Shown one piece after another: positions 33,396-45,520 of a DNA stretch of 64,000 nucleotides. Location: positions 1 to 64,000 of the forward strand of contig JAKMXF010000306.1 in the NCBI GenBank assembly GCA_024704765.1. Direction: 5' to 3'. A program made the position numbers and the translations under genes. Numbering within the stretch: the stretch's first letter is position 1; the number at the start of each line of letters is the position of its first letter. The notes under the pieces were generated by a model. That model had not been told where the DNA came from and did no database searches. It worked only from the letters and a program-made list of their open reading frames with translations. The DNA comes from Oopsacas minuta. Lineage: Eukaryota > Porifera > Hexactinellida > Lyssacinosida > Leucopsacidae.

Positions 33396-35510
33396 ATGGC
33401 TGAAGCAACAAAATTATCTAAACCCCTGAAAACACGTCTTGACTTAGCTATCATATTGAAGGCTCACGACTAAGATATCAATAAAGCAGCAGATGGAGTG
33501 GTGCGTTTACTAAATCTCGAGGAAGACAAGAGACATTCTGTATGCTCCCTGATGTCTAAAATATCATTTAATGTCAGAAGAGTAAGAAATATATTGAGAG
33601 CTTAGATGGTGAGTGGTGGAGTGCAAATATTCCATGGATCCCTCTTAAACCTAAGAGCACCCAATCATTTCTTTCTGTTTCAGGCTGTGATGTAGAAAGC
33701 GGTGTTATATTGGTTTCAAATGTAGAGGGGAGAAAATCAATTGATGACATCCAAGTTCGTTCTAAAAAGATCAGGCTTGATCAGACTGGGAGACTTACTT
33801 CCATCCGTCAGTTAGCACAACTTGAAAATATTTCTTGTTATTCGCTACGTTGCTCTCCTCCTGTATATTTTAGCTGTAGAACAAATTGGTTTTAAAGGCA
33901 TCGCAAATATCGCTTGGATCTATAACGAAGAATCGATACCAACCCTCAGTAACATAGTTTCCCCAGAAAAATCAACATTCTTAGCATATCAACTTAAGCT
34001 GAGGAAAGGAAAATGGAGAGATCTTAAATATTATCTCCAATCAGAAGGCCTCGTTTTGGCAACTTGGGAAACAATTAGTGAAATTAGAAAATCAATTGTT
34101 CCAACATTTGACTGGTATCCAAATGTTTCCAATCCTATAGGGGTCCATATATCTTACTCATCACATGTAATTTCTCTCTTTGACCGGTTGTTAAAAGAAT
34201 GTGTGCTAAATTTTCCTGCATCACACTTCTATCCATTAACACTCAAAATCAATCATGGACTAGATGGTTCTGGATCTCATTCCTTACCTGGGTTATTATC
34301 AGACTGAATATAGACCGATCAAATTATATTGTTTTCTTGGTTTCACCCTTTCATGTAATTGATCGATTCGCGAATGTTCAGTGAGTAAATAGGCATCCTA
34401 ACTCGTGTTTTTCCAACCAACCAGTAGCATTTATTTGCCAAAAGGAGACTATTAACACTGTTATAGAATTGAGCAAGTTAGCAAATCCTGAAATTGTTTC
34501 ACTTAATAAGAATGGTTTTGCTCACATAAATGGCCATGTTAAAATAGAAGCCAAAGCTTCAATGATTGACGGCAAAACCTTAGCAACAATGACAGGTAAA
34601 GGAGGAGCGCCATGTATTGCCTGCAAAGCAACCCGAAGTGAAATAAATTTTCGGGTTTCCTTTGAATTGTTCGATAGGGATATCAAAGAGACAATCCGTC
34701 AGTTAACCTCTGATGGAAAAGATCTGATGACCTACAATACAATACAACGGTGTGGGATTACACACGAACCTGCAAGTGGCATTGATATATTTCCTGCAGC
34801 ACATTTATATTCTTATCTAAGAATTTTAGATTGGTTCTTGAACCTCATCAAACGAGTTCCAGCAGGAAAGTCCATGTGGACTGAGGAACAAATGGTGTGA
34901 GATTATCGAGTTTTAGTATTCAAGCGTATCCATGAGCTTACGAACATATTATTCAACCTGCTAGGAGGAAGTGGGAACACAAGCACTGGTAACATGGCAA
35001 GAACATGTTTTTCATACAAAAAACCGTGTTTAGAATCTTTGTCATTTGCACCAAATCTTTATAGAGATGCTCTAACAGACATTCACAGGAATTTATCTGC
35101 ATTATTCAGTCTTGCTAATTGTAGTGAAGTTGTTGATGTAGACAGATTTCGTGTGTTAAGTCAGGAATCTACTTACTAATCTCACAAAACCTTTCCCTGG
35201 GCATCTATTTAATACACTCCACAAATGTTTAGCTCATTACCATCAGCTTATTGAGAGAAATGTCAGGGTAGGATTGTGTTGACATTCTGAAGAAGGGTTA
35301 GGACATAAGTTTATCCGAGAGTTCACACACATTTGAGCAGGAATTCAGATTTTTTCAGTGGATTAAGTGATGGTGCAATGAGGCTCTACATTTATGGTTG
35401 TCCGATTCTGAATGAAAAATTCAGAAGGATCATAATTTGTTCCAGAAGTGGTGAAGGAGGCCATAAAAAAGAATTGTGTAAAAAAAGGCAAGCAGAAAAC
35501 ATGACAAATA
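33396..35510 (+). pseudogene. Transib/RAG1-type transposase relic
   Basis: It starts at ATG 33396 (MAEATKLSKPLKTRLDLAI). The three catalytic blocks of Transib, the family related to RAG1, are all present: KINHGLDGSGSHS (Asp codon 34263), ASMIDGKTLATMTGKGG followed by C-x2-C (Asp codon 34568), and SEEGLGHKFIREF (Glu at about 35289). Between them are HLYSYLRILDWFLNLI and GGSGNTSTGNMARTCF, matching the Transib GSGNTNDGNTARRFF block, and then FNTLHKCLAHYHQLIERNVR. Several stops and frameshifts show it is dead. The 5-bp duplication and CACWRTG-type ends expected of Transib were not found. Confidence 0.82.
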
Positions 35511-35669
35511 ATATTGACAATGAAGATTCTCTTCTTCAAAATTCCATAGATGAACCCTTCTTATATTTAACATTAATTTCATCAATAAGATACTCGTATG
35601 TTAGTTATTCTTCAGTCACCATAATATATTCATATATTCAATTTTCTTCTTATATAAACTAAGTTACGT

Positions 35670-38566
35670 GAATATCTAGATTTCTGTATTACTGTATATG
35701 ATCATTAAGAATACGTCATATATTGAAAACCTGATGTGATACAAGAAATGGATCAACAAACGAACCGCAATAGTCGACTTACTATACAGTAATAATGCAT
35801 TGTATAAGCCTATATCTAAAATTGAACGCATACAACCCTAATGCTAGGAATTCGCAATAATAGCCCACTGTGGCTCGCATAAATTCCTTCACTGATAACG
35901 TGACTGACATTTGTGTAAGGCTTATATAGCTCAACTTGATCCTATTCTCCTTAAGTTTAGGGAGAAGTTGCCATCCTAGGACCAGATCGAAAAGGGATAT
36001 TAATCTATTCAAGGAGCTTCCACAGCAAAATTTACTTGTAAATTCACTCATCATTGTAATAAGTGTAGTAGTTGCATCTAGAGTTCTATATAGTAGGAAA
36101 ATAATCTAAATAATTGTTGAACATATAAATATGGCACTAATAAAATTAAATCCACACATGTATAAAAATATAAAAAATTCTGTAATTTCATTAAAATTTC
36201 TGATTTATTAACTATATCCATTAAATATTATCAGTATATTAACTTCCATCTACGTGGATTATCTAATGAAGTGACGTTGAATTCTAATTGATGGCGTCAT
36301 AATTACAAACACAAAAGTCATACAATATTTTGAGGATACCAATCAATTTCTTAGGATTGATAACCAATACCCAAATAATACATTCCATGCCTAAGAGATG
36401 TAAAAATACCTATTCGAAGATAATCGCCATTCTGGGCCACTGTGTGTGTATAACGGTCAGATGTTAGACTGGCTAGAAACGGCCGTTATGAATAGGGGAC
36501 CATTGTACAAGGTTCATTTTAACGAAGATTGGATACTTGGACAGCATAAGATGGATTTAGGCGGTCGTTAAACCGGTAATTCCATTATAATATACACTAG
36601 CGCGCTTGGCTTGCTAGGTCGCTGCGCCACAGCTAAGTATTCCAGGATATCTTAAGTTTGAAACAGCTAAATTTATAGTGTTATTGGCCGCTACCTGACA
36701 GAATATACTCAGTACTAGGTGCTTCAAATTCACAGAATAGTTAAATTTTAAAAGTCATATCCATGGTCAATCCAATTTACATTCAATGGCCTTCTGTGGT
36801 GACCCTGGAGATGCTACTTCAGCTTTTGGTTAGTAATCTCGGCACTTCGTGCCTCGGGTATTAAGAAATTGATGGCAAAATAATCTCATGATGAGTTAGC
36901 TTTAGTTCAGAATCTTGATGTCAGGGTATTTGTCACATTGAGTGGTAACTGTAATTAAAATTTCAACCTTCTATCATCTACATTGGCCGAAGAGTAGCTA
37001 TTAATTCCTCCAAGACTCGAACCTGCCCGAACTAGGCCAAAATACTCCTGTATGAGAAAATCAGCCCTGGGGGTCTTCCAGTAACTTCAATCAATTCTGG
37101 ACATACGAACATATACATTTAACATACATACGACATACAGATTAATTGCGTTTTAATAGCATAGATTAAATAGATATAGTAGCGGATTCTGTTCGGGAGT
37201 GTGATCGCACGAAGGCTCCAACTCAACATAAATTATTAAATTAATTTGAGAATTTTCCAATAATTAAGACAGATTATTGAAGTGGAGGGTTGAGATTAAA
37301 TAGCATTTTTAGGAAACATAAGGGGTCTCGAACGATTTTTTGTCCAGGGGTCACCTACAGTTTGTGACGCCACTGATCATTAGGCTAGATAGCGTTGAAA
37401 ATGACCAATGAACTCCAAAAAATCCGAGTAATACTTGTTTCTACTAGTGCTTATTGCAAAGTTCGGGTTAGAATTGATAGCTCGTGATCAATTATCATCC
37501 GAACATATATCTTACCTAATTTTAAGACTTAATTAGGCTTTACAAACAATTTTAGATGGAATTTTTAACTGAAAACAAATTAGACAATATATGTAAATTA
37601 TTTTTGAAACTCATAGTTTATTATCATAGTAATAATTTCTAACAATAAATTGTATATTTATTAAATTAGCCCAAATACCGCCAAACATTATTAAACACGA
37701 TTTCGGACATCATTTTGATAGTCCCTTAATTTAATATAAGATAAATTTGCATATGTGGTTAAAAGCTACATGCCAAATACCGGTGAAGTTTGTCTATTTA
37801 GAGAAACTGTAGTTCGTGCGTCCCTGGCCGTGCGAAATCTAGAAGTCCGATTAACATGAAAATTGGTACACATATACATTTTGGTTCGGAGATTTGCACA
37901 CGAATATGAAATTTTTATAGAGTTAATATTCTACACCTTTTTGCACATATTACGAATTGATGCTAGATATTTCGCTTCAAAAGTTAGACATGGGGGAATT
38001 GCAGGACAATTATTCGGAATCTTATCCATAGGATTTTAGGATATAGTAGTGAATTAATATTGAATATTATGATATTCACCGCAGCCTGGTATGTATTTTA
38101 CCAGAGTATTACCATCAAAATGATGCATTTATAAATTATATTCAGTCCGAAAGTAGATAAGGTAATAGTAAATGTATGTAAATCCCATATTCATTACAAT
38201 CTGAGGTTGAAAAATAGTAAGAAAAGTAAGAAGTATCGAGTAAGAAAAAAGACGTTTCCAACTGACTAAAATTCTTTTTCAGCGAGAGAACTTTAGCATA
38301 CAGGTTGTTTACATTAATCGAAGGCTCCTAAGATGAAAGTTAGCCATTATATATAATAGTGTGGATGTTAGACCAAGCTAAAAAAGGATAAAATTAGATA
38401 TCAAGAAGTATATAAAAACAAAAATGGTAAGGAATACATACAAAAATATAAAAAGAGTTATACAAGAATATTAAGATAAACTCGGGAAGTATAAACGGAG
38501 ATTAGCAATCATGCTTTACAATTTAGATTAAATAAAAGTCAAATTCAGAGCCCATACATGTATAAG
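35670..38566. other. AT-rich non-coding region
   Basis: No gene was recognised. The ORF at 35782-36054 has no domain. The region contains copy 2 of the dispersed repeat (36730-37130). Confidence 0.5.
36730..37130 (-). repeat. Dispersed repeat family, copy 2
   Basis: In the same orientation as the copy at 27740 and opposite to 60730 and 63340. Shared pieces: ATCCATGGTC (36758), AATGGCCTTCTGTGG, AATCTCGGCACTTCGTGCCT, ACCTTCTATCAT, GGCCAAAATACTCCTGTAT, and ATCAATTCTGGACATACGAA at the end. Confidence 0.7.
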
Positions 38567-39427
38567 CTAGAAAGGGTTATTTTGAGAATACAAAGCTAGT
38601 AATGATACCTCTTCCAAAGGGCTATCAAGGCTGATTGAAGGAAATAGCTCATTGCCATTTATGATCATTGGTGAACCATACTTTTCACCGTTTTTGAACC
38701 AAAAAATTTCACCATCTTTCATGTCCAATTGCACGGAAATTACATCACCAGTAGTGTAACCACCTGAAAATATGGACCCGCTATTCAAACACCCATCTTC
38801 TGGTTTAATTCCGGAATGAAAATTTCCATTATTTCTTTGTGCCATTTCGCCTTTCCTAAATGGATGTGGGTTACCATCCCAAATAGTTTTGAGAAATGAT
38901 TGCTTCCTTTCTTTATTAACAACACCTATTTGCATCCATCCAGGGACTCTAGATTTTTCAATTTTTATAAGCCAGGAATATCGGCCGACAGAAAATCCTC
39001 TATCTTTGGGTATAAACAAAATGGAGGTACTGTATCCTCGTCCACGATACCTCAATGTACGTCCATTATTGAGCAACTCAACATTTTCTTGAATAAAGTT
39101 TCGATCAATTATAGGATATAAATGATAAGTTATACAATCTTTCAGTAGCTGAAAAATTGGAAGGGAATCAATTGCCGTTGTATTGAGGATGTATTGAGAA
39201 ATCACCTTACTTGAAAGAAATAAAAGTGAAGGGATCACAATAATATCACTACGACCAATAGTCCAATCTTTTAAACGAGTCTTTTCTTCAGAATACTTTG
39301 CACTATGAAATGAGTAATCAGGAAGTATAACACCTGTAGCTGGGATATTTTTCGATTTTTTACGCTTGAAGTTGCTAGAATTCGAGAGAGGTACACTATT
39401 TGAAGATGAAAAACACGAATTTCCCAT
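38567..39427 (-). CDS. SPRY-domain protein with myristoylation start
   Basis: A 286-residue protein in one exon. Residues 1-6 (MGNSCF) are a typical N-myristoylation signal with a cysteine at position 5 suited to palmitoylation, followed by a basic KRKKSK stretch (21-26). This predicts attachment to a membrane. Residues about 110-285 form a SPRY domain: FSVGRYSWLIKIEKSRVPGW (145-164), IGVVNKERKQSF, then GDVISVQLDMKDGEIFWFKN (227-246) and LFPSISLDSP (261-270). SPRY domains bind partner peptides. No RING, B-box or SOCS box is present, so it is not a standard TRIM or SPSB protein. The specific family is not recognised. The frame is intact and the start is well supported by the acylation motif. 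Confidence 0.85.
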   Translation of the reverse strand: MGNSCFSSSNSVPLSNSSNFKRKKSKNIPATGVILPDYSFHSAKYSEEKTRLKDWTIGRSDIIVIPSLLFLSSKVISQYILNTTAIDSLPIFQLLKDCITYHLYPIIDRNFIQENVELLNNGRTLRYRGRGYSTSILFIPKDRGFSVGRYSWLIKIEKSRVPGWMQIGVVNKERKQSFLKTIWDGNPHPFRKGEMAQRNNGNFHSGIKPEDGCLNSGSIFSGGYTTGDVISVQLDMKDGEIFWFKNGEKYGSPMIINGNELFPSISLDSPLEEVSLLALYSQNNPF

Positions 39428-40180
39428 TTATTAGATTTGAGTTTGATTGGACAGAAAATATAGATAACACTAATATAATAAAAATAATAGCTTGTTACTA
39501 AAACCGGAAGGATTTAATAATTGTTCTAAATTCACGAATATTGAAAATTGTTATGTTAAAGAACACGTTGAGAGAAGGTAATAGCTAAAGAACTCATAAA
39601 TCAGATGAAAACTGACCAAGTTGTGAAATATTTCCTTACTGAGCCAAATCCAATGGGGAAAATTGTATTAGTCGCTTTACTGGAATAATGCTGCTGAATT
39701 CTATTCAAACTACCATTGCATATATTCAATATTGTGGTTATCATCACTTTGGCAAGTTGATTATTTCATGACTATACTGGTTTGCGAAATTAGAAACCTA
39801 TAATTAATTGATAGAATAATTTAATGAATGTGGGCTGGGGATTCATTCCCCTTACTTCCTTGAATTTGAAACGCTTGAATGAGCGTAGCGAGTAATTGAG
39901 CGCAGCGGAATTAGCTCGATTAACACATGAAGCGGTCTCAAGACTTCATTTCATCCGAAGTACTTCGGAATGCGATCAAAAATTAGTATGTAGGAATAAC
40001 TTACAAATCATTATTTCCAAGTATTAGTGCCAATCAGGCCCAGCGGAAGCTCGAGAGAGGTGAGGGGGGGGGGCTTGAATCGTGATGATCGCAGAGTAAA
40101 TACATTTAATTTGAGGGAATAGAGAACCCCTCAAATATACATCACGAGAACAACTCCCCTAGAGATTGAGGTATTTATTA
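39428..40180. other. Non-coding stretch
   Basis: This is the upstream region of the SPRY gene. No gene or repeat end was recognised. Confidence 0.5.
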
Positions 40181-40421
40181 GTGAGTAGCGCATGCGCTGC
40201 ATTTGAGTAGCACATGCGCTACATTAGGATTATTGGTAAGTCATATTTATAGATACACATTACCATTTTAACCATAGTTACCCAAACTGCTGAATTGAAT
40301 GTGATTAGATAAGTTTCGAAAGCACATTACGACAAGTGGTCATTGGAATGCTGGTGCATTTATAATGTATAGAAGTAGATATATAAATTTATACCATTCG
40401 TTAGATAATTTCATTTTGGAA

Positions 40422-43400
40422 ATGGCTGAAAAAGTAACTTCACAAACTGGATCTGATAATATACACCCAAAAAAATGAAAAATCTCGGAGAAAGAAGATA
40501 TCAGCTTCATCACATTAGACATCGACAAAGTATGCCTATCAGAAGGTGAATCATTTAAATTGATAGAATCAGATGTACCAACATGGTCAAAACCAGCTGA
40601 TAATTATATTCTTAATTCCTTATGCTTTCAAGCAAACTTTAGTTGCTTGTTGATTCAATATAATTTTTCGCATAGGCAGTGTCAACCTGATTGCTTCTCA
40701 GAACCAGAAATGAAACAAGTAGAAATGCCTATAATTGACCAGTATGTAAAACTATTGATATTGAAGTCTCACATATATAAGTTAGAGAATAGTGAATATC
40801 TTATAATTGCAGATTATGATCACTCACAAGGTAAATATACGTTATTATCACTATTATTGTTGTCTGTTTGCATGTTTGTCTCTGTGCCCCGGTTCGTAGG
40901 GCTCAACACCTTTATTTCGGTTAATCGGGTCAAATGGCCTGGTCCCAAGTGACCCTATTAATCGGAGTCTACTGTACATTTACTATTCTCACTACCAAAA
41001 CTAAACATTATGTATTTCAAGGAACCATTATACTAAACAAAAGGAGAATCATAATTGAAACAAACAGCAATCTATGCGCCAATTGTTATAGTGATACTTG
41101 TTCTCATTTTCAAGTATTTGAACTCTGTTCACAAAATGATTGTTTGCAAGTTTGTGAAGCAAACATTCTAGAAGACATACTATATTATTTCCCAAGTCCT
41201 AGCGATATCTTTCTGTTGACAGATGATACTTTTCACAACTTCCAATTAAATAATGATAGGTAGTTATGTTGTTCTTGTTCTTCAAAGTGCAAACAACATT
41301 CTAGACTCTATAATATTCTCGAAAATACTGGATCAAATACACAGAAAAAGGTTGAATATACACGATATCAACAAGACCAACACCATTGAATCTAGATGAA
41401 AGCCAAATAGCAATTTAAAACCACCAGCTCTGCCATGGCATCAATTTACCTTTATTATGTATCCTGAATAGGAATTATGTGACTATGGTTTCAAATTCAA
41501 TGAAGAGGAGAAGCTTAAACTAGAGAAAGTTGGAATAGTTATCTATTTAGAAATGATATTAATTAACTCAAAGATTACAAAGGTATATATTTATCATCAA
41601 TGAACCATTCGCTCGTTCACAATTTTAATTTAGTATGGGGGGTTATCCTACGTATTTAGCCGTTGAAAACAAGTCTTTGCAATTATAAAGGAATTTCAAT
41701 AAATATTTGGTCTACATATAAGATTGTTCATTCGATTGCAATGAACTCGTCCCAATTTACCTCCTCCCTAAATTTGCCTGTGCTTGGTCCTCCGTAATTA
41801 TATTGTAAGTATATAGTTTACAGTTCAAGATGCAGTGGACCTTGCAATTGCTTGGCAGTCTTCGAAGGTCAGAACACTTTACTGTTAAACATCAACAACA
41901 AGTACTTTGTTCATTACAGTTTGTTATATGATTATAACAAGTTGATGATCATGTCTAGAAATACTTTGTACGGTTACTTGAGGTATGTATTGTTTAAAAC
42001 CATATTCTTGATAAATTAAAATTCCTATATACATACAATCTAATTCGTCGTTTTACTCTTTAATGTCAAGAACAGGGAGCTATCAGAATGGGTAGAACGA
42101 ATACATTCCATTGTCGCATTGCTTATCAGGCATGGAACGCCTATCTAAGAACAGTAGACATAGATTATGACTCGAACTACATATGTCCAATGTGTAAAGA
42201 TCATCCCGATGTGATAACTTTAGATGGCAGAGCGATGGGAACAATGAAATCGGTACCAAAAGTGGATGCAAAATTCGATCAGGATCAACAATACCTATGA
42301 TCCCATTTTCAGATCGTGTTTTTATCCCCGACACAGCAATTAGAAAGCAACTCCTTAAATACAGTTCTGAAGGTTTGACAGAAAATACATTAAAAGACCT
42401 ATTGAAGTCTATTCATAAAGAAATGGCTGATTATATTTGATTTAGTTCCATTAGGATAGAAAATTTAGTGACTATAAGTGAAGAATATATACACGTTAAG
42501 AAAGTCTTAAAACTCCTTTGCCATACAGATCCAATATCAGGAATATTCCAATCCTCTCTGCTGGAACCGAGTGAATGAAAAGCAATAGCTCTTCTTACCA
42601 ATGGAAAATTAGCAAGTGAAGATTCCTTAAGTTCAATATATCAGAAGATGTTTACATTGGATATCTTATTCAATTCTATCAAACCTAGTGAAGATATCAC
42701 ATGCACAGGGTTTGCCACTTTACATCCCAAAGTTTTCTCGCTGTTGAAAAGAATCCTGACACAAAAAGAGAGTTTATTTAGTAGAGCGTCAAGAAAATTG
42801 GTGGAATATTCTCCACAAAGCGAAAACTATTACAATTATTTCCCAGCATTCACAACAAACTACATGTAAGTTAAAACTTGTAATTGTGTTTATACTGAAA
42901 ATATTAATTGCTATTCAACAACTTTTTTATATTATACCATTCTATTATACTTGTACAGGTGCCAGTATACGAAAATCTAGAAGTTGAGTCAGCTGAACCG
43001 TGTCTCAAAAATTTTCCAACTCACAAAAGGTTTTCCCCCGGAATAGTTGCAATCGTTGTAAACACAGGATTTATTATGGTTTCCAAATCCTCAGACTACA
43101 CGAATCTACAGTTGTAATTTATAATTAGTTAATGACCATATTCAGAGAACAGCCAAAAGTGATCTTCTACGATAATACTTGCAACTTACACAAAATATGT
43201 ATGAAAAGGTAACTGCACATAACAAATTGGGTATAAATGATAAATAGTCGAGATTTCAACTAGAAATTTATTTGTGATTTCTTATATAGGGACCCCAAAG
43301 TATTTCGTAAGATAACATTTCAGATTGATCGATTCCATTCTACAAACCACAAGTGCAATCCCTCTTATTCTTTCAGATCAATTCAGACTGATGAGATGAA

Positions 43401-43553
43401 AAAGCTAAACTCACAAATTGTGAGCAGTTGTTTTCATCACTAAGAAGGATAGCAACACAAATCGTATACATGCGTATAGATAATGTATTCTTCACTACAA
43501 GATATTTTCTAGCATGTTTGAATCTACATATTCTATCACAAAATAATAATATA
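40422..43553 (+). pseudogene. KDZ transposase, spliced and partly decayed
   Basis: The likely start is ATG 40422 (MAEKVTSQTGSDN). Exon pieces in order: SKPADNYILNSLCFQANFSC to 40828; a cysteine cluster with CANCYSDTCSHFQVFELC (41070-41160); YICPMCKDHPDVITLDGRAM (42178); EPCLKNFPTHKRFSPGIVAI (42996); PKVIFYDNTCNLHKICMKR (43153, Asp codon 43171); RDPKVFRKITFQIDRFHSTN (about 43290, Asp codon 43327); and LRRIATQIVYMRIDNVFF near the end. These follow the KDZ pattern of a CxC cluster, YDNxCxLH and DRFHxxxH. Clear splice signals are seen at 43209 and 43289. An in-frame stop after IHPKK and single-base shifts (for example near 42960) show decay. Confidence 0.8.
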
Positions 43554-43718
43554 TGAAAATAGTTTATATGTTAGGAGACTCAAGACAATTGTGACAATAA
43601 AAGTTATCGATGTCTTTGTCAATATCTTCAAGTCCTACACATGGTTTGTGGAACCATTAAGACATTTGGGACATTCAACCATATTTTTTGACGCGCAACT
43701 GAATAGATGACACAAACA

Positions 43719-45275
43719 CTATAACTTTATCTTTAAATCTGTCCCTAGATTAGTAGTCAGGGGAGATAGTAATACTATGCTTTCTAACTTAGGAAAGGGT
43801 GCTAAAATTCCGCTGTTGAAACTATCAGTTAGGTGAGATCTCATTCTTGACTGTTTCCAGTATACTTGGGTTGGGTCGCCTCCCATTGCTATTGTCAAAC
43901 AGACTGCAGCTGCAAATAAACCACAATCCGCCTCACCTCTTTGCTGTTGAATAGGAGCAAGGGCGACTTTCAGCTCATGATCAGCATCATTCCCATATAG
44001 AAAGTCCAATTGCACAGCTAATTCACCAGATATTCTCCCAGTAGATAACGAATCATATAAAGGTACATGCCCTTCAACATCAATACTGGAGCAAACCCAG
44101 TGAAGTGCACCATCGTGATGCAGCTGTATACTAAGACGAGGAGCTTTGACGAATTGACGATTCTAAGAATTAATTGAATATCAAATATTGATTACAATTG
44201 AAAAATTTAAACCGAGAAACTCACTTCGGAGAGAATAGTATCCTGAAGTCCCTGTAAATGTGGGAAATTCTTCTTCAGTAATGTCTACAAGTACATATAT
44301 GATATGAGAACATTTTCTAACAAAATGGATTGAATTTCAATGTACAATAAACTTAGACAGAATGCATTAATGGTGGTGCCTGTTAGAAAAGTATTACACT
44401 TGACAATTCAGAAATTGACAAGTTTTTCTCATTTAAACTAATGGGAGGAGTGATTATTTGAATAAGATCCAATGGTTTAACTCCGAGTAATGTCACCAGA
44501 CTGGATGTTGGGATGGGTGTTTGAGGATCTGAAATAGGTTTGTTCGAAGCGATAACGGGTTGCTGAAAAAACTCATCGAAGGAATCATCACTAGTATCTA
44601 CATCAGATTCTTGGTGTACTACATCTCTAGTGAAATCAAGAGGAGATCTAGATCGGTCACGATAGATATCATGTCGCGATGTTTGAGAAGAGCTTGGAGA
44701 CTTCTAAGATTGAGGGCGAACTGAAACTCGCGCTTTCATAGAGTAATCCTTATATGATTCTATTATCATACGCAGATGAATCTTACATGCGCTTTTTATG
44801 TTTTCGAAAGGGACTCTTTCGGGCCAATAAGGTGGTTTGAGAGAAGGATCATTCCAAAAAAACATACCGTTCCCTAAATTACAGATATATAATCAGTGAC
44901 CCATATAATTATATAAATTCACACCGTTGACTTACCAGTTGACACTTTTATAATCGCAGAAACAAGTCTTCGCAGTCCCTGTACATTATAGCCAGATATA
45001 TCTTCATCTAATAGCTTGAGGATTTCGTGATCACGGACAGGCTTTGATAACGCCGACGTACTTGTAGATATTTGGTTAGTCAGTAGAGTTCTTGCTATTT
45101 CATCGCTATTCCTAGTGATATAGGTTTGAAATTTTTCTGGACCCAAAGAGCCAAGCTTTCCATGCCATGAAAATACAGCTCCGGCATATTCACCCGTTAC
45201 TGAACGAAACTCAGACAATATGTCTGTCAGTACCATTATAGCATTAGTCTTTGTCAATTTGGGTATCTTTGGCAT
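43719..45275 (-). pseudogene. Ulp1-like (C48) cysteine protease gene of the KDZ element
   Basis: A minus-strand spliced gene. Exon 1 (45275-44936) starts MPKIPKLTKTNAIMVLTDIL and ends at a GTAAGT donor. The next exon starts at about 44873 after TTTAG (NGMFFWNDPSLKPPYWPERV). A later exon ends LQGLQDTILSE at a GTGAGT donor (about 44225). The last exon begins at about 44166 with NRQFVKAPRLSIQ. The last exon has the full C48 set: His in GALHWVCSS, Asp in VPLYDSLS, Gln in APIQQQR and the nucleophile Cys in ADCGLFAAAV. It ends at 43719. Ulp1-type enzymes cleave SUMO or similar tags. An in-frame TAG near 44705 may be a splice acceptor or a real stop, so integrity is uncertain. Confidence 0.78.
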
Positions 45276-45520
45276 TTTGGCTAATCAAGGGTACAGAATG
45301 GGAAATCAAGAGGAAACGCTCATTGAGTAAAGTATAAAGTTAATTGAGAAACATATTTAGGGATTTGGCTAATAAAGGAAGTAGAAATAAGTAACAAAAC
45401 TCAAAAATAAATATCAGTACCTGCGAATTTAATTACACTATAATAGGACGTAATGTGAGAGCCTACTTTTTTCCAAAATTTCAATTACAAATTAATGCAG
45501 CGCATGCGCTACTCATTTTT

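Larger units (their letters stand above)
40181..45520. mobile_element. KDZ-superfamily DNA transposon with Ulp1-like gene
   Basis: The ends are inverse copies of GAGTAGCGCATGCGCTGCAT (left at about 40183, right ending at about 45514). The left end holds a second, diverged copy of the motif (GAGTAGCACATGCGCTACAT, about 40206). Inside, a plus-strand spliced transposase gene (40422-43553) and a minus-strand spliced Ulp1-like protease gene (43719-45275) converge. This two-gene content is known for Kyakuja/Dileera/Zisupton elements of animals. The KDZ 8-bp target duplication could not be seen. The length is about 5.3 kb. Confidence 0.8.

Noticed and set aside
35866-35872. CACTGTG, the inverse of the RAG/Transib heptamer, downstream of the Transib relic
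   Set aside because: No matching CACAGTG end or 5-bp duplication was found on the left side, and a heptamer alone is expected by chance.
42083-42334. 83-codon minus-strand ORF
   Set aside because: It overlaps the KDZ transposase exon with the C-x2-C and DG motifs on the plus strand.
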